Positions 49,202 to 57,700 are shown, counted from the first letter of the stretch. The stretch is 64,000 bases of DNA from Streptomyces sp. RKAG293 (GCF_023701745.1 NZ_JAJOZB010000001.1:8107001-8171000); one strand, 5' to 3'. Translations and numbers: made by a program. Notes: generated by a model not told the origin, from the sequence alone.

Positions 49202-50491
49202 ATGCGGACCTCAGATCGTCGGGAAGACGTCGTGCCGCACCACCATGTGGCGGGCCTTGGAGCGGGACCCGCCAACCTCAGCCTCGCAGCATTGGGGGAG
49301 GATGTGGTGCCCGGAGGCGTTGTTCTCTTCGAACGTCGGGAGGGGCCCGCATGGCACCCCGGACTGCTCGGCTCCGGCACCCAGCTGCAGACGTCCTGGA
49401 TCAAGGACCTGGTCTCGCTGGCCGACCCGCGCAACCGGCTGTCGTTCCTCAACTACATGGTCACCACCGGCCGGATCTACGCGTTCCTCAACGCCCAGTA
49501 CGAATCGATCCCGCGTCTGGAGTACGCCCGCTACCTGGCCTGGGCCTCCGGCCGGCTGGGCTCGGTGCGCTACGGCTCGGAGATCACCGAGGTCGACTTC
49601 GCCGACGGCAGGTTCGTCCTGCGGGGCCCGGAAGGGCCGGTGGCCACCGCCACCCACGTCGTCTTCGGCCTCGGCACCCGCGCTGACGTGCCGGCCTGCT
49701 TCGCCGGCCAGCAGATCGACGGCGTGGTGCAGGCCGAGCAGCTGGAGTCCCATCTGGCCACCGTTCCGAGCGTGCCGTACGAGCAGGCCATCGTCATCGG
49801 CGGCGGGCAGACCGGCGCCGAATGCGTGCTCAACCTCGTGCAGCGCGGCTTCCGGGACATCCGCTGGATCGGTCGCCGGCAGTGGTTCGCACCCATGGAC
49901 GAATCGCCCTCGGCGAACGACTTCTACCGCCCGACGTATCTGCGCTTCTTCCAGGGGCTGCCGGAGTCCGTCCGGGAGCGGTACGTCGCCGAGCAGACCC
50001 TCACCAGCGACGGCGTCTCGATGACCACGCTGCAGGTGCTCTACCAGGCCAACTACGAGGCGTTCCTGCGCGAGGGCCGGTCACCGGTGATGATGCTGCC
50101 CGGCCGCAGCGTCGTCGAGGCCTCGCAGCGGCACGGCACCATCGCACTGTGGTGCGAACGCGACTGGGGCGGCCGGGAACGGCACTCCGCCCGTACCGTC
50201 GTGCTCGCCACCGGGCGCAAGGCCTCACCGCTGCCCATCTCCCCCCACTTGCTCGGACTGCTCGAGACGGACTCGAGCGGAGAGCCGGTGGTGGACGCCG
50301 ACTACTCGATACGGTGGAAGTTCTCGGAACACTGCCGGATGTACGTGCAGAACCGCAGCCGGGTCGGTCATGGACTCGCCGACCCCAATCTGAGCCTGCT
50401 CGCCGTCCGGTCCGCCGTCATCGTCAACTCCCTTCTGGAACGGCAGGTGTTCGCGATCCGGGACGAGCAGATGAACACGGTCTGGGCCTGA
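49202..50491 (+). CDS. Flavin N-monooxygenase (lysine/ornithine N-hydroxylase family)
   Basis: 429 residues; ATG 49202 preferred over 49190 since GGGAGATGCC then lies just upstream. FAD motif GLGAGPANLSLA (from residue 18), the TSWIKDLVSLADPRNRLSFLNY region (in part) typical of SidA/IucD enzymes, NADPH motif VIGGGQTGAE near residue 200, and the C-terminal ATGRK. These enzymes hydroxylate the side-chain amine of lysine or ornithine. With no siderophore genes here, the expected product is N6-hydroxylysine for the hydrazine synthetase at 30694-32410. Encoded about 17 kb from that cassette, unlike the compact known clusters. Confidence 0.9.
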   Translation: MRTSDRREDVVPHHHVAGLGAGPANLSLAALGEDVVPGGVVLFERREGPAWHPGLLGSGTQLQTSWIKDLVSLADPRNRLSFLNYMVTTGRIYAFLNAQYESIPRLEYARYLAWASGRLGSVRYGSEITEVDFADGRFVLRGPEGPVATATHVVFGLGTRADVPACFAGQQIDGVVQAEQLESHLATVPSVPYEQAIVIGGGQTGAECVLNLVQRGFRDIRWIGRRQWFAPMDESPSANDFYRPTYLRFFQGLPESVRERYVAEQTLTSDGVSMTTLQVLYQANYEAFLREGRSPVMMLPGRSVVEASQRHGTIALWCERDWGGRERHSARTVVLATGRKASPLPISPHLLGLLETDSSGEPVVDADYSIRWKFSEHCRMYVQNRSRVGHGLADPNLSLLAVRSAVIVNSLLERQVFAIRDEQMNTVWA

Positions 50492-50521
50492 CGCACGGAG
50501 TATCGAAAGGATGCACCAGGA

Positions 50522-51874
50522 ATGACGACACAACCGTTCCACGTGATTATCATCGGCGGCGGCACCGGTGGGATGGCGCTGGCCCACGGTCTGAAACGGG
50601 CCGGGATCAGCGTGGCGGTGTACGAGCGCGACCGCACCAGGACCAGCGGTCTGCACGGCTACCGGGTCGGCATCGACCCGGACGGCAGCCGGGCACTCAA
50701 GCGGCTGCTGCCGCCCGAGCTGTTCGAGGTCTTCGTCAGCACCTGCGCCCGCTCGCCGAAGTACTTCAGCTTCCTCCGCGAGGACATGAAGCCGAACATC
50801 GTCCTGCCGCTGGTCGTCGACGAGGACCCGGTCAACAGCGAGAAGTCCGTCAGCCGTATGACGCTGCGGCAGGTCCTGTTCACCGGCGTCGAGGACCTCG
50901 TGCACTTCGACAAGAAGTACACGCACTACGAGAAGAACGAGGACGGCAGGGTCACCGCGTTCTTCGCCGACGGCACCGAGGCCACCTGCGACCTGCTGGT
51001 CGCCGCGGACGGCGCCAACTCCGCCGTGCGCGAGCAGTACCTGCCGCAGTCCAAGGTCGAGGACGCGAAGATCATCTCGATCTCGTCGAAGGTCCCGCTC
51101 ACCGAGGAGAGCAAGGCCCTGCTCCCGAAGGAGGTCTTCGAGGGCATCGGGCTGGTGGTCGCGCCCAAGGGCTACAGCTGCATCCTGCACACGATGGAGT
51201 TCAAGTGGGACCGCGAGGGCAAGGTCAAGAACGGCATCGGCGGCAATGACGCCGAACTGCTCGACCAGTGGCCCGGCATGTTGTTCGACAACACCCGGGA
51301 CTACATCAACTGGGGCTTCTGGGCCTCCACCGACAAGTTCCCGGCCGATGTCCTCAAGCGCAGCCGCGAGGACCTCATCCAGCTGACCCTGGACATGACG
51401 AAGGACTGGAACCCGGACCTGCGCAAGCTGTTCCGCATGGGGGAGCCCAGCACCACCTTCGTCATCAACATCCGTACCTCGGTGCCGATCGAGCAGTGGA
51501 AGTCCAGCAACATCACCCTGATCGGTGACGCCATCCACACCATGACCCCCGGCCAGGGCGTCGGCGCCAACACCGCGCTGCGCGACGCGGCCCTGCTGTG
51601 CCATCAGATCACCGAGTTCACCGAGGGCCGCAGCACGCTGGTCGACGCCGTGCACGCGTACGAGTCCCGGATGGTCAAGTACGGCTTCGAGGCCGTCATC
51701 GCGTCGAAGAAGCAGACCGGCGGCGACCAGCCGATCCACAAGCCCTTCACCGGCCGGCTGGTGCTGGCGAGCATGCGCGGCTACTTCTGGCTGGCGGCGA
51801 GGGTGCCGTCGATGAAGCAGAAGATGGCCCAGGAGCTCTACACCTACCGCGGCGGCGACCGGGACGACTTCTGA
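50522..51874 (+). CDS. FAD-dependent monooxygenase (short group A type)
   Basis: 450 residues, 30 bp after the N-hydroxylase. FAD motif IIGGGTGGMALAHGL, DG motif in AADGANSAVREQYLP, GD motif GDAIHTMTPGQGVGANTALRDA. It lacks the thioredoxin-like C-terminus of the 530-residue paralogs and is instead close to the gene at 52773. FAD enzymes of this shorter type are candidates for the Baeyer-Villiger step that turns an anthraquinone into a xanthone in xantholipin-like pathways, an assignment I make only from class and context. Confidence 0.87.
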   Translation: MTTQPFHVIIIGGGTGGMALAHGLKRAGISVAVYERDRTRTSGLHGYRVGIDPDGSRALKRLLPPELFEVFVSTCARSPKYFSFLREDMKPNIVLPLVVDEDPVNSEKSVSRMTLRQVLFTGVEDLVHFDKKYTHYEKNEDGRVTAFFADGTEATCDLLVAADGANSAVREQYLPQSKVEDAKIISISSKVPLTEESKALLPKEVFEGIGLVVAPKGYSCILHTMEFKWDREGKVKNGIGGNDAELLDQWPGMLFDNTRDYINWGFWASTDKFPADVLKRSREDLIQLTLDMTKDWNPDLRKLFRMGEPSTTFVINIRTSVPIEQWKSSNITLIGDAIHTMTPGQGVGANTALRDAALLCHQITEFTEGRSTLVDAVHAYESRMVKYGFEAVIASKKQTGGDQPIHKPFTGRLVLASMRGYFWLAARVPSMKQKMAQELYTYRGGDRDDF

Positions 51875-51898
51875 CCGACCGTCGTAAGGATCACCGGA

Positions 51899-51928
51899 CC
51901 TCAAGAAGCCTCAAGTAGCCTCAAGATT
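51899..51928. repeat. Three tandem 10-bp direct repeats
   Basis: CCTCAAGAAG, CCTCAAGTAG and CCTCAAGATT in tandem, 17 bp before the SDR start at 51946 and 24 bp after the monooxygenase stop. Layout parallels the 15-bp repeats at 48120. Confidence 0.8.
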
Positions 51929-51945
51929 AAGAAGACGGAGCAGGC

Positions 51946-52698
51946 GTGGATCTCGGACTCAGGGACAAACGTGTCCTCATCACCGGTGCCACCCGGGGTA
52001 TCGGCCGGGCCACGGCACGGGTGTTCGCCGAGGAGGGCGCCCGCGTCGCGATCACCTACCACTCGGCCGCCGACGAGGCGGAAGAGGTCGTCAAGGAACT
52101 GGGCGGCCCGGACCGCGCCCGCGCCGCCCACTGCGCCCTCGGTGACCCGGCGTCCATCGAGGCGGCGGTCCGCGGGGTGGAGGAGGCGTGGGGCGGTGTC
52201 GACATCGTGGTCGCCAACGCCCAGTCGTTCCTCTGGGTCGACCCCGACCAGCTGCCGCGCTTCGAGGAACTGCCTACCGAGGACTGGTTCCCGCTGCTGC
52301 GCGACAACGTGGAGGGCCACATGCTCGTGGTCCGGCACGCGCTGCGCGGGATGCGGGAGCGGCGCTGGGGGCGGGTCGTCCTGCTGTCCTCCGTCACGGC
52401 GGAGCACGGCAGCCCGGGGTCGGAGATCTACGGGGCCGCGAAGGCGGCGCTGCACGGGTTCGCACGCGGCCTGATGTGGACCAGGGACGGCATCCTGGTC
52501 AACGTCGTCTCCCCGGGCGGCACCCTCACCGAGAGCCTGCAGAACGTCGACCCGGCCATCGTCGCGCACAGCGGCTCGGAGACGCCCAGCGGCCGGCTGA
52601 GCACCCCCGAGGACGTGGCGCGGGTCATCGTCTTCCTCTGCTCCGAGGCCAACGGCAACGTCAACGGTGAAATCGTGCACACCGCGGGCGGCCGCTGA
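51946..52698 (+). CDS. SDR-family oxidoreductase
   Basis: 250 residues, GTG start, no strong ribosome site (GGAGCAGGC upstream). Rossmann TGATRGIGRA, Ser in LSSVTAEHGS, Tyr/Lys in IYGAAKAAL. The usual NNAG reads ANAQS. Paralogous to 48236. Third gene of the operon starting with the N-hydroxylase; reduction of a polyketide ketone is the default role. Confidence 0.88.
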   Translation: MDLGLRDKRVLITGATRGIGRATARVFAEEGARVAITYHSAADEAEEVVKELGGPDRARAAHCALGDPASIEAAVRGVEEAWGGVDIVVANAQSFLWVDPDQLPRFEELPTEDWFPLLRDNVEGHMLVVRHALRGMRERRWGRVVLLSSVTAEHGSPGSEIYGAAKAALHGFARGLMWTRDGILVNVVSPGGTLTESLQNVDPAIVAHSGSETPSGRLSTPEDVARVIVFLCSEANGNVNGEIVHTAGGR

Positions 52699-52725
52699 CC
52701 CCGGACCCGTACTCCCCCCAGTGAG

Positions 52726-52754
52726 CAGCCCCCGGACGGATCGTCCGGGGGCTG
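52726..52754. terminator. Bidirectional hairpin terminator
   Basis: 13-bp stem (52726-52738 with 52742-52754) and a 3-nt loop between convergent stops at 52698 (+) and 52773 (-). Confidence 0.78.
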
Positions 52755-52772
52755 ACCGCTGTGCGTCCTCCG

Positions 52773-53990
52773 CTACGCGTCCTGCACCTTCTTGATCGAC
52801 CACTGGGCGATCTTCAGCGACATCTGAACACCTTCGGTCGCGTACTCGACCATCGCCTTCTGGTACTCCGCGAAGGCCTCGGTCCGCTCCCGCTCGCCGC
52901 GTTCGACGGCCACCAGCGCCCGGGTGAGCGCGGCGGCGTCCCGCACCGCCGTGTTGGCCCCCACACCGCCCGAGGGCGGCATCGTGTGCACGGCGTCCCC
53001 CAGCGGTACCACCGGGCCGTCCTCCCACGCCTCGACCGGATCCGTGGCCCGCAACGCCACCGCGAAGGTGACCGCCGGCTCGGCGTGCCGGAAGATCCCG
53101 CGCAGGTCCGGGTGCCAGGCGCTGGTCCGCTCGACGACGAGCGCGCACAACTCCTCGCCGCTCAGCGCGAAGAACGCCTCGTCCGTCATGCCCAGGTCCT
53201 CACCGTGCACATTGAAGACCGACATGTAGTAGTCGTCGAGGTCGACCAGCTCCGCGTCCGGCCACAGCCGCGCCGCGGCCTCGGTGGGCCGGTTGCGGAA
53301 CGTCATCGGCATCAGGCCGATGTGGTGGCCGTCGCTCCCGATCACATAGCTGAACCGGTCGCGCAGCACCTCCGGCATGCCGCCGTCGACGGCCGAGGCC
53401 CGCGGGATCCGGGAGAAGACCGTCCGCACTCCCAGATCCCTGGGCACGTCCCAGGGCCTGGCCTGGGCGCGGATCCGGGAGTTGGTGCCGTCCGCCGCCA
53501 CCAGCACGTCGCCCTCGGCGGTGGAACCGTCCTCGAAGTGCGCGACGACCCGGCCGTCGGCCGTCCGCTCATAGCGTTCGAAGGTCTTGCCGAAGCGGAC
53601 CACGTCGCCCAGGCCCGCGAGCAGGATCCGCCGCAGGGTCACCCGGTCGACGGCGTCGATCTTGTCCGGCGCGTTCCCGCGCGGATCCTCGAAGGCCGGC
53701 GCCCACTGCTGGACGAGGTGCTCGTCGTACGCCACCAGGCCGGCGTCGTCCCGCTCGTTGGACGTGGCGACCAGCAGCTCCACCAGCGCCGGCGGCAGGC
53801 ACTCGCGCAGCGCGTACTCGCCCTCCGGGCTGATCCGCAGCCGGTAGCCCTGCCGCCGGCCCTCCGCCGACTCGTCGCGTTCGTACACCGTGACGGCGAT
53901 CCCGGCCCGGTGCAGCCCCTGGGCGAGGCAGAGGCCGCCGATGCCGCCGCCGATGACAAGGACGTGCATGGGTGAGCGAGTTGTCCGCAT
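52773..53990 (-). CDS. FAD-dependent monooxygenase (short group A type)
   Basis: 405 residues from ATG 53990; an alternative ATG at 53969 would begin MHVLVIGGGIGG directly at the FAD motif. DG motif in AADGTNSRIRAQ, GD motif GDAVHTMPPSGGVGANTAVRDA. Clearly related to 50522 (shared GYRLxISPEG and GVGANTAxRDAA). Single leftward gene. One of seven group A flavoproteins in the window; hydroxylation or Baeyer-Villiger activity on the polycycle expected. Confidence 0.86.
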   Translation of the reverse strand: MRTTRSPMHVLVIGGGIGGLCLAQGLHRAGIAVTVYERDESAEGRRQGYRLRISPEGEYALRECLPPALVELLVATSNERDDAGLVAYDEHLVQQWAPAFEDPRGNAPDKIDAVDRVTLRRILLAGLGDVVRFGKTFERYERTADGRVVAHFEDGSTAEGDVLVAADGTNSRIRAQARPWDVPRDLGVRTVFSRIPRASAVDGGMPEVLRDRFSYVIGSDGHHIGLMPMTFRNRPTEAAARLWPDAELVDLDDYYMSVFNVHGEDLGMTDEAFFALSGEELCALVVERTSAWHPDLRGIFRHAEPAVTFAVALRATDPVEAWEDGPVVPLGDAVHTMPPSGGVGANTAVRDAAALTRALVAVERGERERTEAFAEYQKAMVEYATEGVQMSLKIAQWSIKKVQDA

Positions 53991-54071
53991 GGCTTCCGGC
54001 ACCTTCCCCTGCTGGCGGCACTGACCCCGGCAGGGTCGGGCCGGGCGCTCGTGCACCGCTGGAGGAACTTC

Positions 54072-54103
54072 TTGAGCTGTCCTCGATCGGGCCCTGCCAG
54101 CGT
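54072..54103 (+). promoter_or_regulatory. Candidate SARP operator and promoter for the gene at 54157
   Basis: TTGAGCT-GTCC-TCGATCG (starts 54072 and 54083), 8 bp, then CAGCGT at 54098-54103. Confidence 0.5.
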
Positions 54104-54156
54104 TCCGCCGACCGCCGGACGGGATTCGGCGGCTGGCATCGGGACTAGGCGGTGAC

Positions 54157-54516
54157 ATGAACGGCAGCAACGGCAGGGGATCCCACAGCGCCCCGCCCTT
54201 CAGGGTGATCCTCCGGATGGAGATCCACCCCGGCTCGCACGTCAGCTTCGAGCACACCTGGCTGGAGGTGGGCCGGCTCATCGCACTGGAGCCCACCAAC
54301 CTCGGCCAGGTGCTCGTACGCAGCGTCGAGGAGGAGAGCGTCTACTACGTGATCACCGACTGGCGCGACGAACCCAGCTTCCGCGAGTTCGAGCGGAGCG
54401 AAGCGCATGTCGAGCACCGGCGGCGGCTGAAGCCCTTCCGCACCGGAGGCCAGATGATCCTCACCCAGATCGTGTACGACCTCGGCGGTGTGGGCGCCGC
54501 CGCAGCGACCGCCTGA
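54157..54516 (+). CDS. ABM-domain protein
   Basis: 119 residues. ABM fold with FRVILRMEIHPGSHVSFEHTW, VYYVITDWRDEPSFREFE and HVEHRRRLKPFR (in part), closely matching the ABM protein at 20967. Short Ser/Gly-rich N-terminal extension. Cofactor-free oxidation of an anthrone or dihydroquinone is the usual role. Followed 20 bp later by the HIBADH-like gene. Confidence 0.8.
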   Translation: MNGSNGRGSHSAPPFRVILRMEIHPGSHVSFEHTWLEVGRLIALEPTNLGQVLVRSVEEESVYYVITDWRDEPSFREFERSEAHVEHRRRLKPFRTGGQMILTQIVYDLGGVGAAAATA

Positions 54517-54536
54517 CCCGTCGAACGAGGAGTGGC

Positions 54537-55403
54537 ATGGACGCGAAGGAGCTCACCTTCATCGGACTGGGCAACATGGGCAGAGGGATGGCACACACCC
54601 TGCTCAAGGCCGGGTACGCGCTCACCGTGTACAACCGCACCGCGCAGAAGGCCGAGGCGCTGGTGGCACAGGGCGCCTGGAACGCCCCGACCCCCCAGGA
54701 GGCGGCTGCCGGGCAGCGCGTCGTCCTGCTCAGCCTCAGCGACGAGCACGCCGTCGAACAGATCCTCTTCGACCAGGTGGCGCCGGTTCTGGACCGCGGC
54801 AGCATCGTGATCGACACCTCCACCGTCTCCCCCCGGTACGCCAGGGACTCCGCGGAACGCCTCGCGGAACTGGGCCTGCGCCGGGTGGAGGCGTGTGTGG
54901 TCGGCAACCCGTTCCAGGCTCACAAGGGTGAGCTGCGGGTGTTCGTCTCGGGGGCGGAGGAGGACATCGCCGAGGTACGCGACGTCCTGGACGTCATCAG
55001 CTCGGAAGTGATCATGGCCGGGGACCCGGGCATGGCGAGCACCATCAAATTGATCTTCAACCTGCTGCTCGGCGCGCAGATCGCGGCACTCGCCGAAGGC
55101 GTCTCCTACGGGGTGGCCGCCGGCCTCGACCGTGACCTGCTGATCCAGTCCATCGCGGGCAGCGGGTTCAGCTCGATGGTGATGCGCTTCCGGGCCGAAC
55201 TCATGCTCAAGGGCAACTACGAACCGGCCTTCTTCCGTGCCTCGCTCATGGAGAAGGACCTGCGGCTCGCCAACAAGGCGGCCCAGGAGGCCGGCATCCT
55301 GCTCCCCGTCCTCGACATGGTCCGCGCCCGGTTCGCCGAGGTCATCGAGGCGGGCGACGGGGACAAGGACGCCGCCATCCTCATCGAGCACACCAGGACC
55401 TGA
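54537..55403 (+). CDS. 3-hydroxyisobutyrate-dehydrogenase-like NAD(P) oxidoreductase
   Basis: 288 residues, ACGAGGAG before the ATG. N-terminal Rossmann GLGNMGRGMA (residues 10-19) and NRTAQKAE; the interdomain helix has the catalytic Lys171 and Asn175 (TIKLIFN). The usual substrate motif DAPVSGG is replaced by EACVVGNPF, so the substrate is not a simple beta-hydroxyacid. Imine reductases share this fold. It could reduce an imine, hydrazone or aldehyde by-product (for example the lysine semialdehyde released during hydrazine formation) or act on the polyketide; context does not decide. Confidence 0.8.
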   Translation: MDAKELTFIGLGNMGRGMAHTLLKAGYALTVYNRTAQKAEALVAQGAWNAPTPQEAAAGQRVVLLSLSDEHAVEQILFDQVAPVLDRGSIVIDTSTVSPRYARDSAERLAELGLRRVEACVVGNPFQAHKGELRVFVSGAEEDIAEVRDVLDVISSEVIMAGDPGMASTIKLIFNLLLGAQIAALAEGVSYGVAAGLDRDLLIQSIAGSGFSSMVMRFRAELMLKGNYEPAFFRASLMEKDLRLANKAAQEAGILLPVLDMVRARFAEVIEAGDGDKDAAILIEHTRT

Positions 55404-55427
55404 CGCACCGACCGCGTCGACCCCGTC

Positions 55428-55459
55428 TTGAGCCGCCTTGCAGGCACAGCTCGCAGCAT
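55428..55459 (+). promoter_or_regulatory. Candidate SARP operator and promoter for the SAM-regeneration operon
   Basis: TTGAGCC-GCCT-TGCAGGC (starts 55428 and 55439), 8 bp, then CAGCAT at 55454-55459; 31 bp before the metK start. First heptamer strong, second weak. Confidence 0.48.
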
Positions 55460-55490
55460 GGGCCGAGGTCGCCGACCAACTGGAGGAACC

Positions 55491-56699
55491 GTGTCCCGCC
55501 GACTGTTCACCTCGGAGTCCGTGACCGAGGGCCACCCCGACAAGATCGCCGACCGGATCAGCGACTCCATCCTGGACGCGCTGCTGCGACAGGACCCGAC
55601 ATCCCGGGTCGCTGTCGAAACCCTGATCACGACCGGCCAGGTGCACATCGCCGGCGAGGTCACCACGTCCGCGTACGCCGACATCCCGGCGATCGTGCGG
55701 CAGACGGTGCTGGACATCGGGTACGACTCGTCCGCGAAGGGGTTCGACGGCGCGTCGTGCGGGGTGTCGGTCTCGATCGGTGCGCAGTCGCCGGACATCG
55801 CGCAGGGCGTCGACGCGGCGTACGAGTCGCGGGTGGAGGGCGGCGAGGACGACCTCGACCGTCAGGGCGCCGGTGACCAGGGCCTGATGTTCGGGTACGC
55901 GTGCGACGACACGCCCGAGCTGATGCCGCTGCCGATCGCGCTGGCCCACCGCCTCGCCCACCGTCTGACGCAGGTCCGCAAGGACGGCTCCCTCGCCTAT
56001 CTGCGCCCGGACGGCAAGACCCAGGTCACCGTCGAGTACGAGGGCGACCAGGCGGTGCGGCTGGACACCCTGGTGGTCTCCTCCCAGCACGCCTCCGACA
56101 TCGACCTGGACTCCCTGCTCGCCCCGGACATCCGCGAGTTCGTCGTGGAGCCCGAGCTGGCGGCCCTCGCCGACGCCGGCATCGAACTCTCCACGGAGGG
56201 CTACCGGTTGCTCGTCAACCCGACCGGGCGGTTCGAGGTGGGCGGTCCGATGGGTGACGCGGGGCTGACCGGCCGGAAGATCATCGTCGATACGTACGGC
56301 GGGATGGCCCGGCACGGTGGCGGCGCGTTCTCCGGCAAGGACCCGTCCAAGGTGGACCGTTCGGCCGCCTACGCGATGCGCTGGGTCGCCAAGAACGTCG
56401 TCGCCGCCGGGCTCGCCCGGCGCTGCGAGGTCCAGGTCGCGTACGCCATCGGCAAGGCCGCCCCGGTCGGGCTGTTCGTCGAGACCTTCGGCACCGAGTC
56501 CGTCCCGGTCGAACAGATCCAGGACGCCGTCCGGAGCGTCTTCGACCTCCGCCCGGCCGCCATCATCCGCGACCTCGACCTGCTGCGGCCCATCTACGCG
56601 CAGACCGCCGCCTACGGCCACTTCGGCCGCGAGCTGCCGGACCTCACCTGGGAGCGCACCGACCGGGTCGAAAAGCTGCTCGCCACCGTGCGGGGCTGA
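55491..56699 (+). CDS. metK: S-adenosylmethionine synthetase
   Basis: 402 residues from a GTG with TGGAGGAACC upstream. Family motifs: TSESVTEGHPDKIAD at the start, GAGDQGLMFGYA (the MetK nucleotide loop), and GGGAFSGKDPSKVDRSAAY. Makes SAM from methionine and ATP, here for the four O-methyltransferases. Probably a cluster copy additional to the housekeeping gene. First gene of a run of five methyl-cycle genes. Confidence 0.96.
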   Translation: MSRRLFTSESVTEGHPDKIADRISDSILDALLRQDPTSRVAVETLITTGQVHIAGEVTTSAYADIPAIVRQTVLDIGYDSSAKGFDGASCGVSVSIGAQSPDIAQGVDAAYESRVEGGEDDLDRQGAGDQGLMFGYACDDTPELMPLPIALAHRLAHRLTQVRKDGSLAYLRPDGKTQVTVEYEGDQAVRLDTLVVSSQHASDIDLDSLLAPDIREFVVEPELAALADAGIELSTEGYRLLVNPTGRFEVGGPMGDAGLTGRKIIVDTYGGMARHGGGAFSGKDPSKVDRSAAYAMRWVAKNVVAAGLARRCEVQVAYAIGKAAPVGLFVETFGTESVPVEQIQDAVRSVFDLRPAAIIRDLDLLRPIYAQTAAYGHFGRELPDLTWERTDRVEKLLATVRG

Positions 56700-56716
56700 C
56701 CGAAGGAGAGAGCGCT

Positions 56717-57700
56717 GTGCAGATCGCCGTCACCGGTTCGATCGCGACCGACCATCTCATGAACTTCCCGGGCCGCTTCAGCGAGCAGCTGCTCGCCGAC
56801 CGGCTCGACAAGGTCTCCCTGTCCTTCCTCGCCGACGACCTGGTGGTCCGGCGCGGCGGGGTGGCGGCCAACATCGCCATCGGGCTGGGGCGGCTCGGCA
56901 TCCGGCCGCTGCTCGTCGGGGCGGCCGGTACCGACTTCGCCGAGTACGGGCAGTGGCTGGAGAAGAACGGCGTCGACACGTCCCCGGTGCGGGTCAGCGA
57001 AACCCGGCACACCGCGCGCTTCGTCTGCACCACCGACGCCGACCAGAACCAGATCGCCACGTTCTACCCGGGTGCCATGTCCGAGGCCCGGGAGATCGAA
57101 CTCGGCCCCATCGTGGCCCGCACCGGCAGCATCGACCTGGTCGTCGTCGGGGCCAACGACCCCGACGCGATGCTCCGGCACACCCAGGAGTGCCGCTGCC
57201 TGGGGATCCCGTTCGCCGCGGACCCCTCGCAGCAGCTCGCCACCCTGGACGGACCGTCGGTGCGGCAACTCGTCACCGGCGCCCAGTACCTGTTCACCAA
57301 CGAGTACGAGGCCTCGCTCCTCCAGGAGCACAGTGGCTGGACGGCCGCCCAGGTGCTCGACCGGGTCGGCACCTGGGTGACCACCCTCGGCGCTGACGGC
57401 GTCCGCATCGAGCGCACCGGAGACCCCGTCATCCGGGTCCCCGCCGTGCTCACCGACACGCCGGCCGACCCCACCGGGGTCGGCGACGGGTTCCGCGCCG
57501 GATTCCTGGCCGGCGCCGCCTGGAAGTGGACCGCCGAACGGTCCGCCCAACTCGGCTGCACCCTCGCCACCGTCGTCCTCGAGTCCGTCGGCCCCCAGGA
57601 GTACGTGCTCTCGGCCGCCGACCTGCTCGGCCGGATCGACAGCGCCCACGGCGGAGTCGTCGCCGCCGAGATCGAACCGAATCTGGCGGCCGTGTCATGA
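56717..57700 (+). CDS. PfkB-family kinase, probable adenosine kinase
   Basis: 327 residues, GTG start with AAGGAGAG upstream. PfkB signatures: GGVAANIAIGLGRLG near the start (in part) and DPTGVGDGFRAGF at about residues 253-265, containing the catalytic Asp. TGSIATDHLMNFPGRF matches actinobacterial adenosine kinases. Phosphorylates the adenosine released when AhcY splits S-adenosylhomocysteine, pulling that equilibrium forward. Its stop overlaps the metH start (ATGA). Confidence 0.88.
   Translation: MQIAVTGSIATDHLMNFPGRFSEQLLADRLDKVSLSFLADDLVVRRGGVAANIAIGLGRLGIRPLLVGAAGTDFAEYGQWLEKNGVDTSPVRVSETRHTARFVCTTDADQNQIATFYPGAMSEAREIELGPIVARTGSIDLVVVGANDPDAMLRHTQECRCLGIPFAADPSQQLATLDGPSVRQLVTGAQYLFTNEYEASLLQEHSGWTAAQVLDRVGTWVTTLGADGVRIERTGDPVIRVPAVLTDTPADPTGVGDGFRAGFLAGAAWKWTAERSAQLGCTLATVVLESVGPQEYVLSAADLLGRIDSAHGGVVAAEIEPNLAAVS

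Noticed and set aside
49202..50491. Siderophore N-hydroxylase
   Set aside because: No NIS synthetase, NRPS, or iron-uptake genes nearby; the hydrazine role explains the context better, though the substrate (lysine or ornithine) is unproven.
48120..51928. CRISPR array
   Set aside because: Repeats are 10-15 bp, only three copies, with no spacers and no cas genes.
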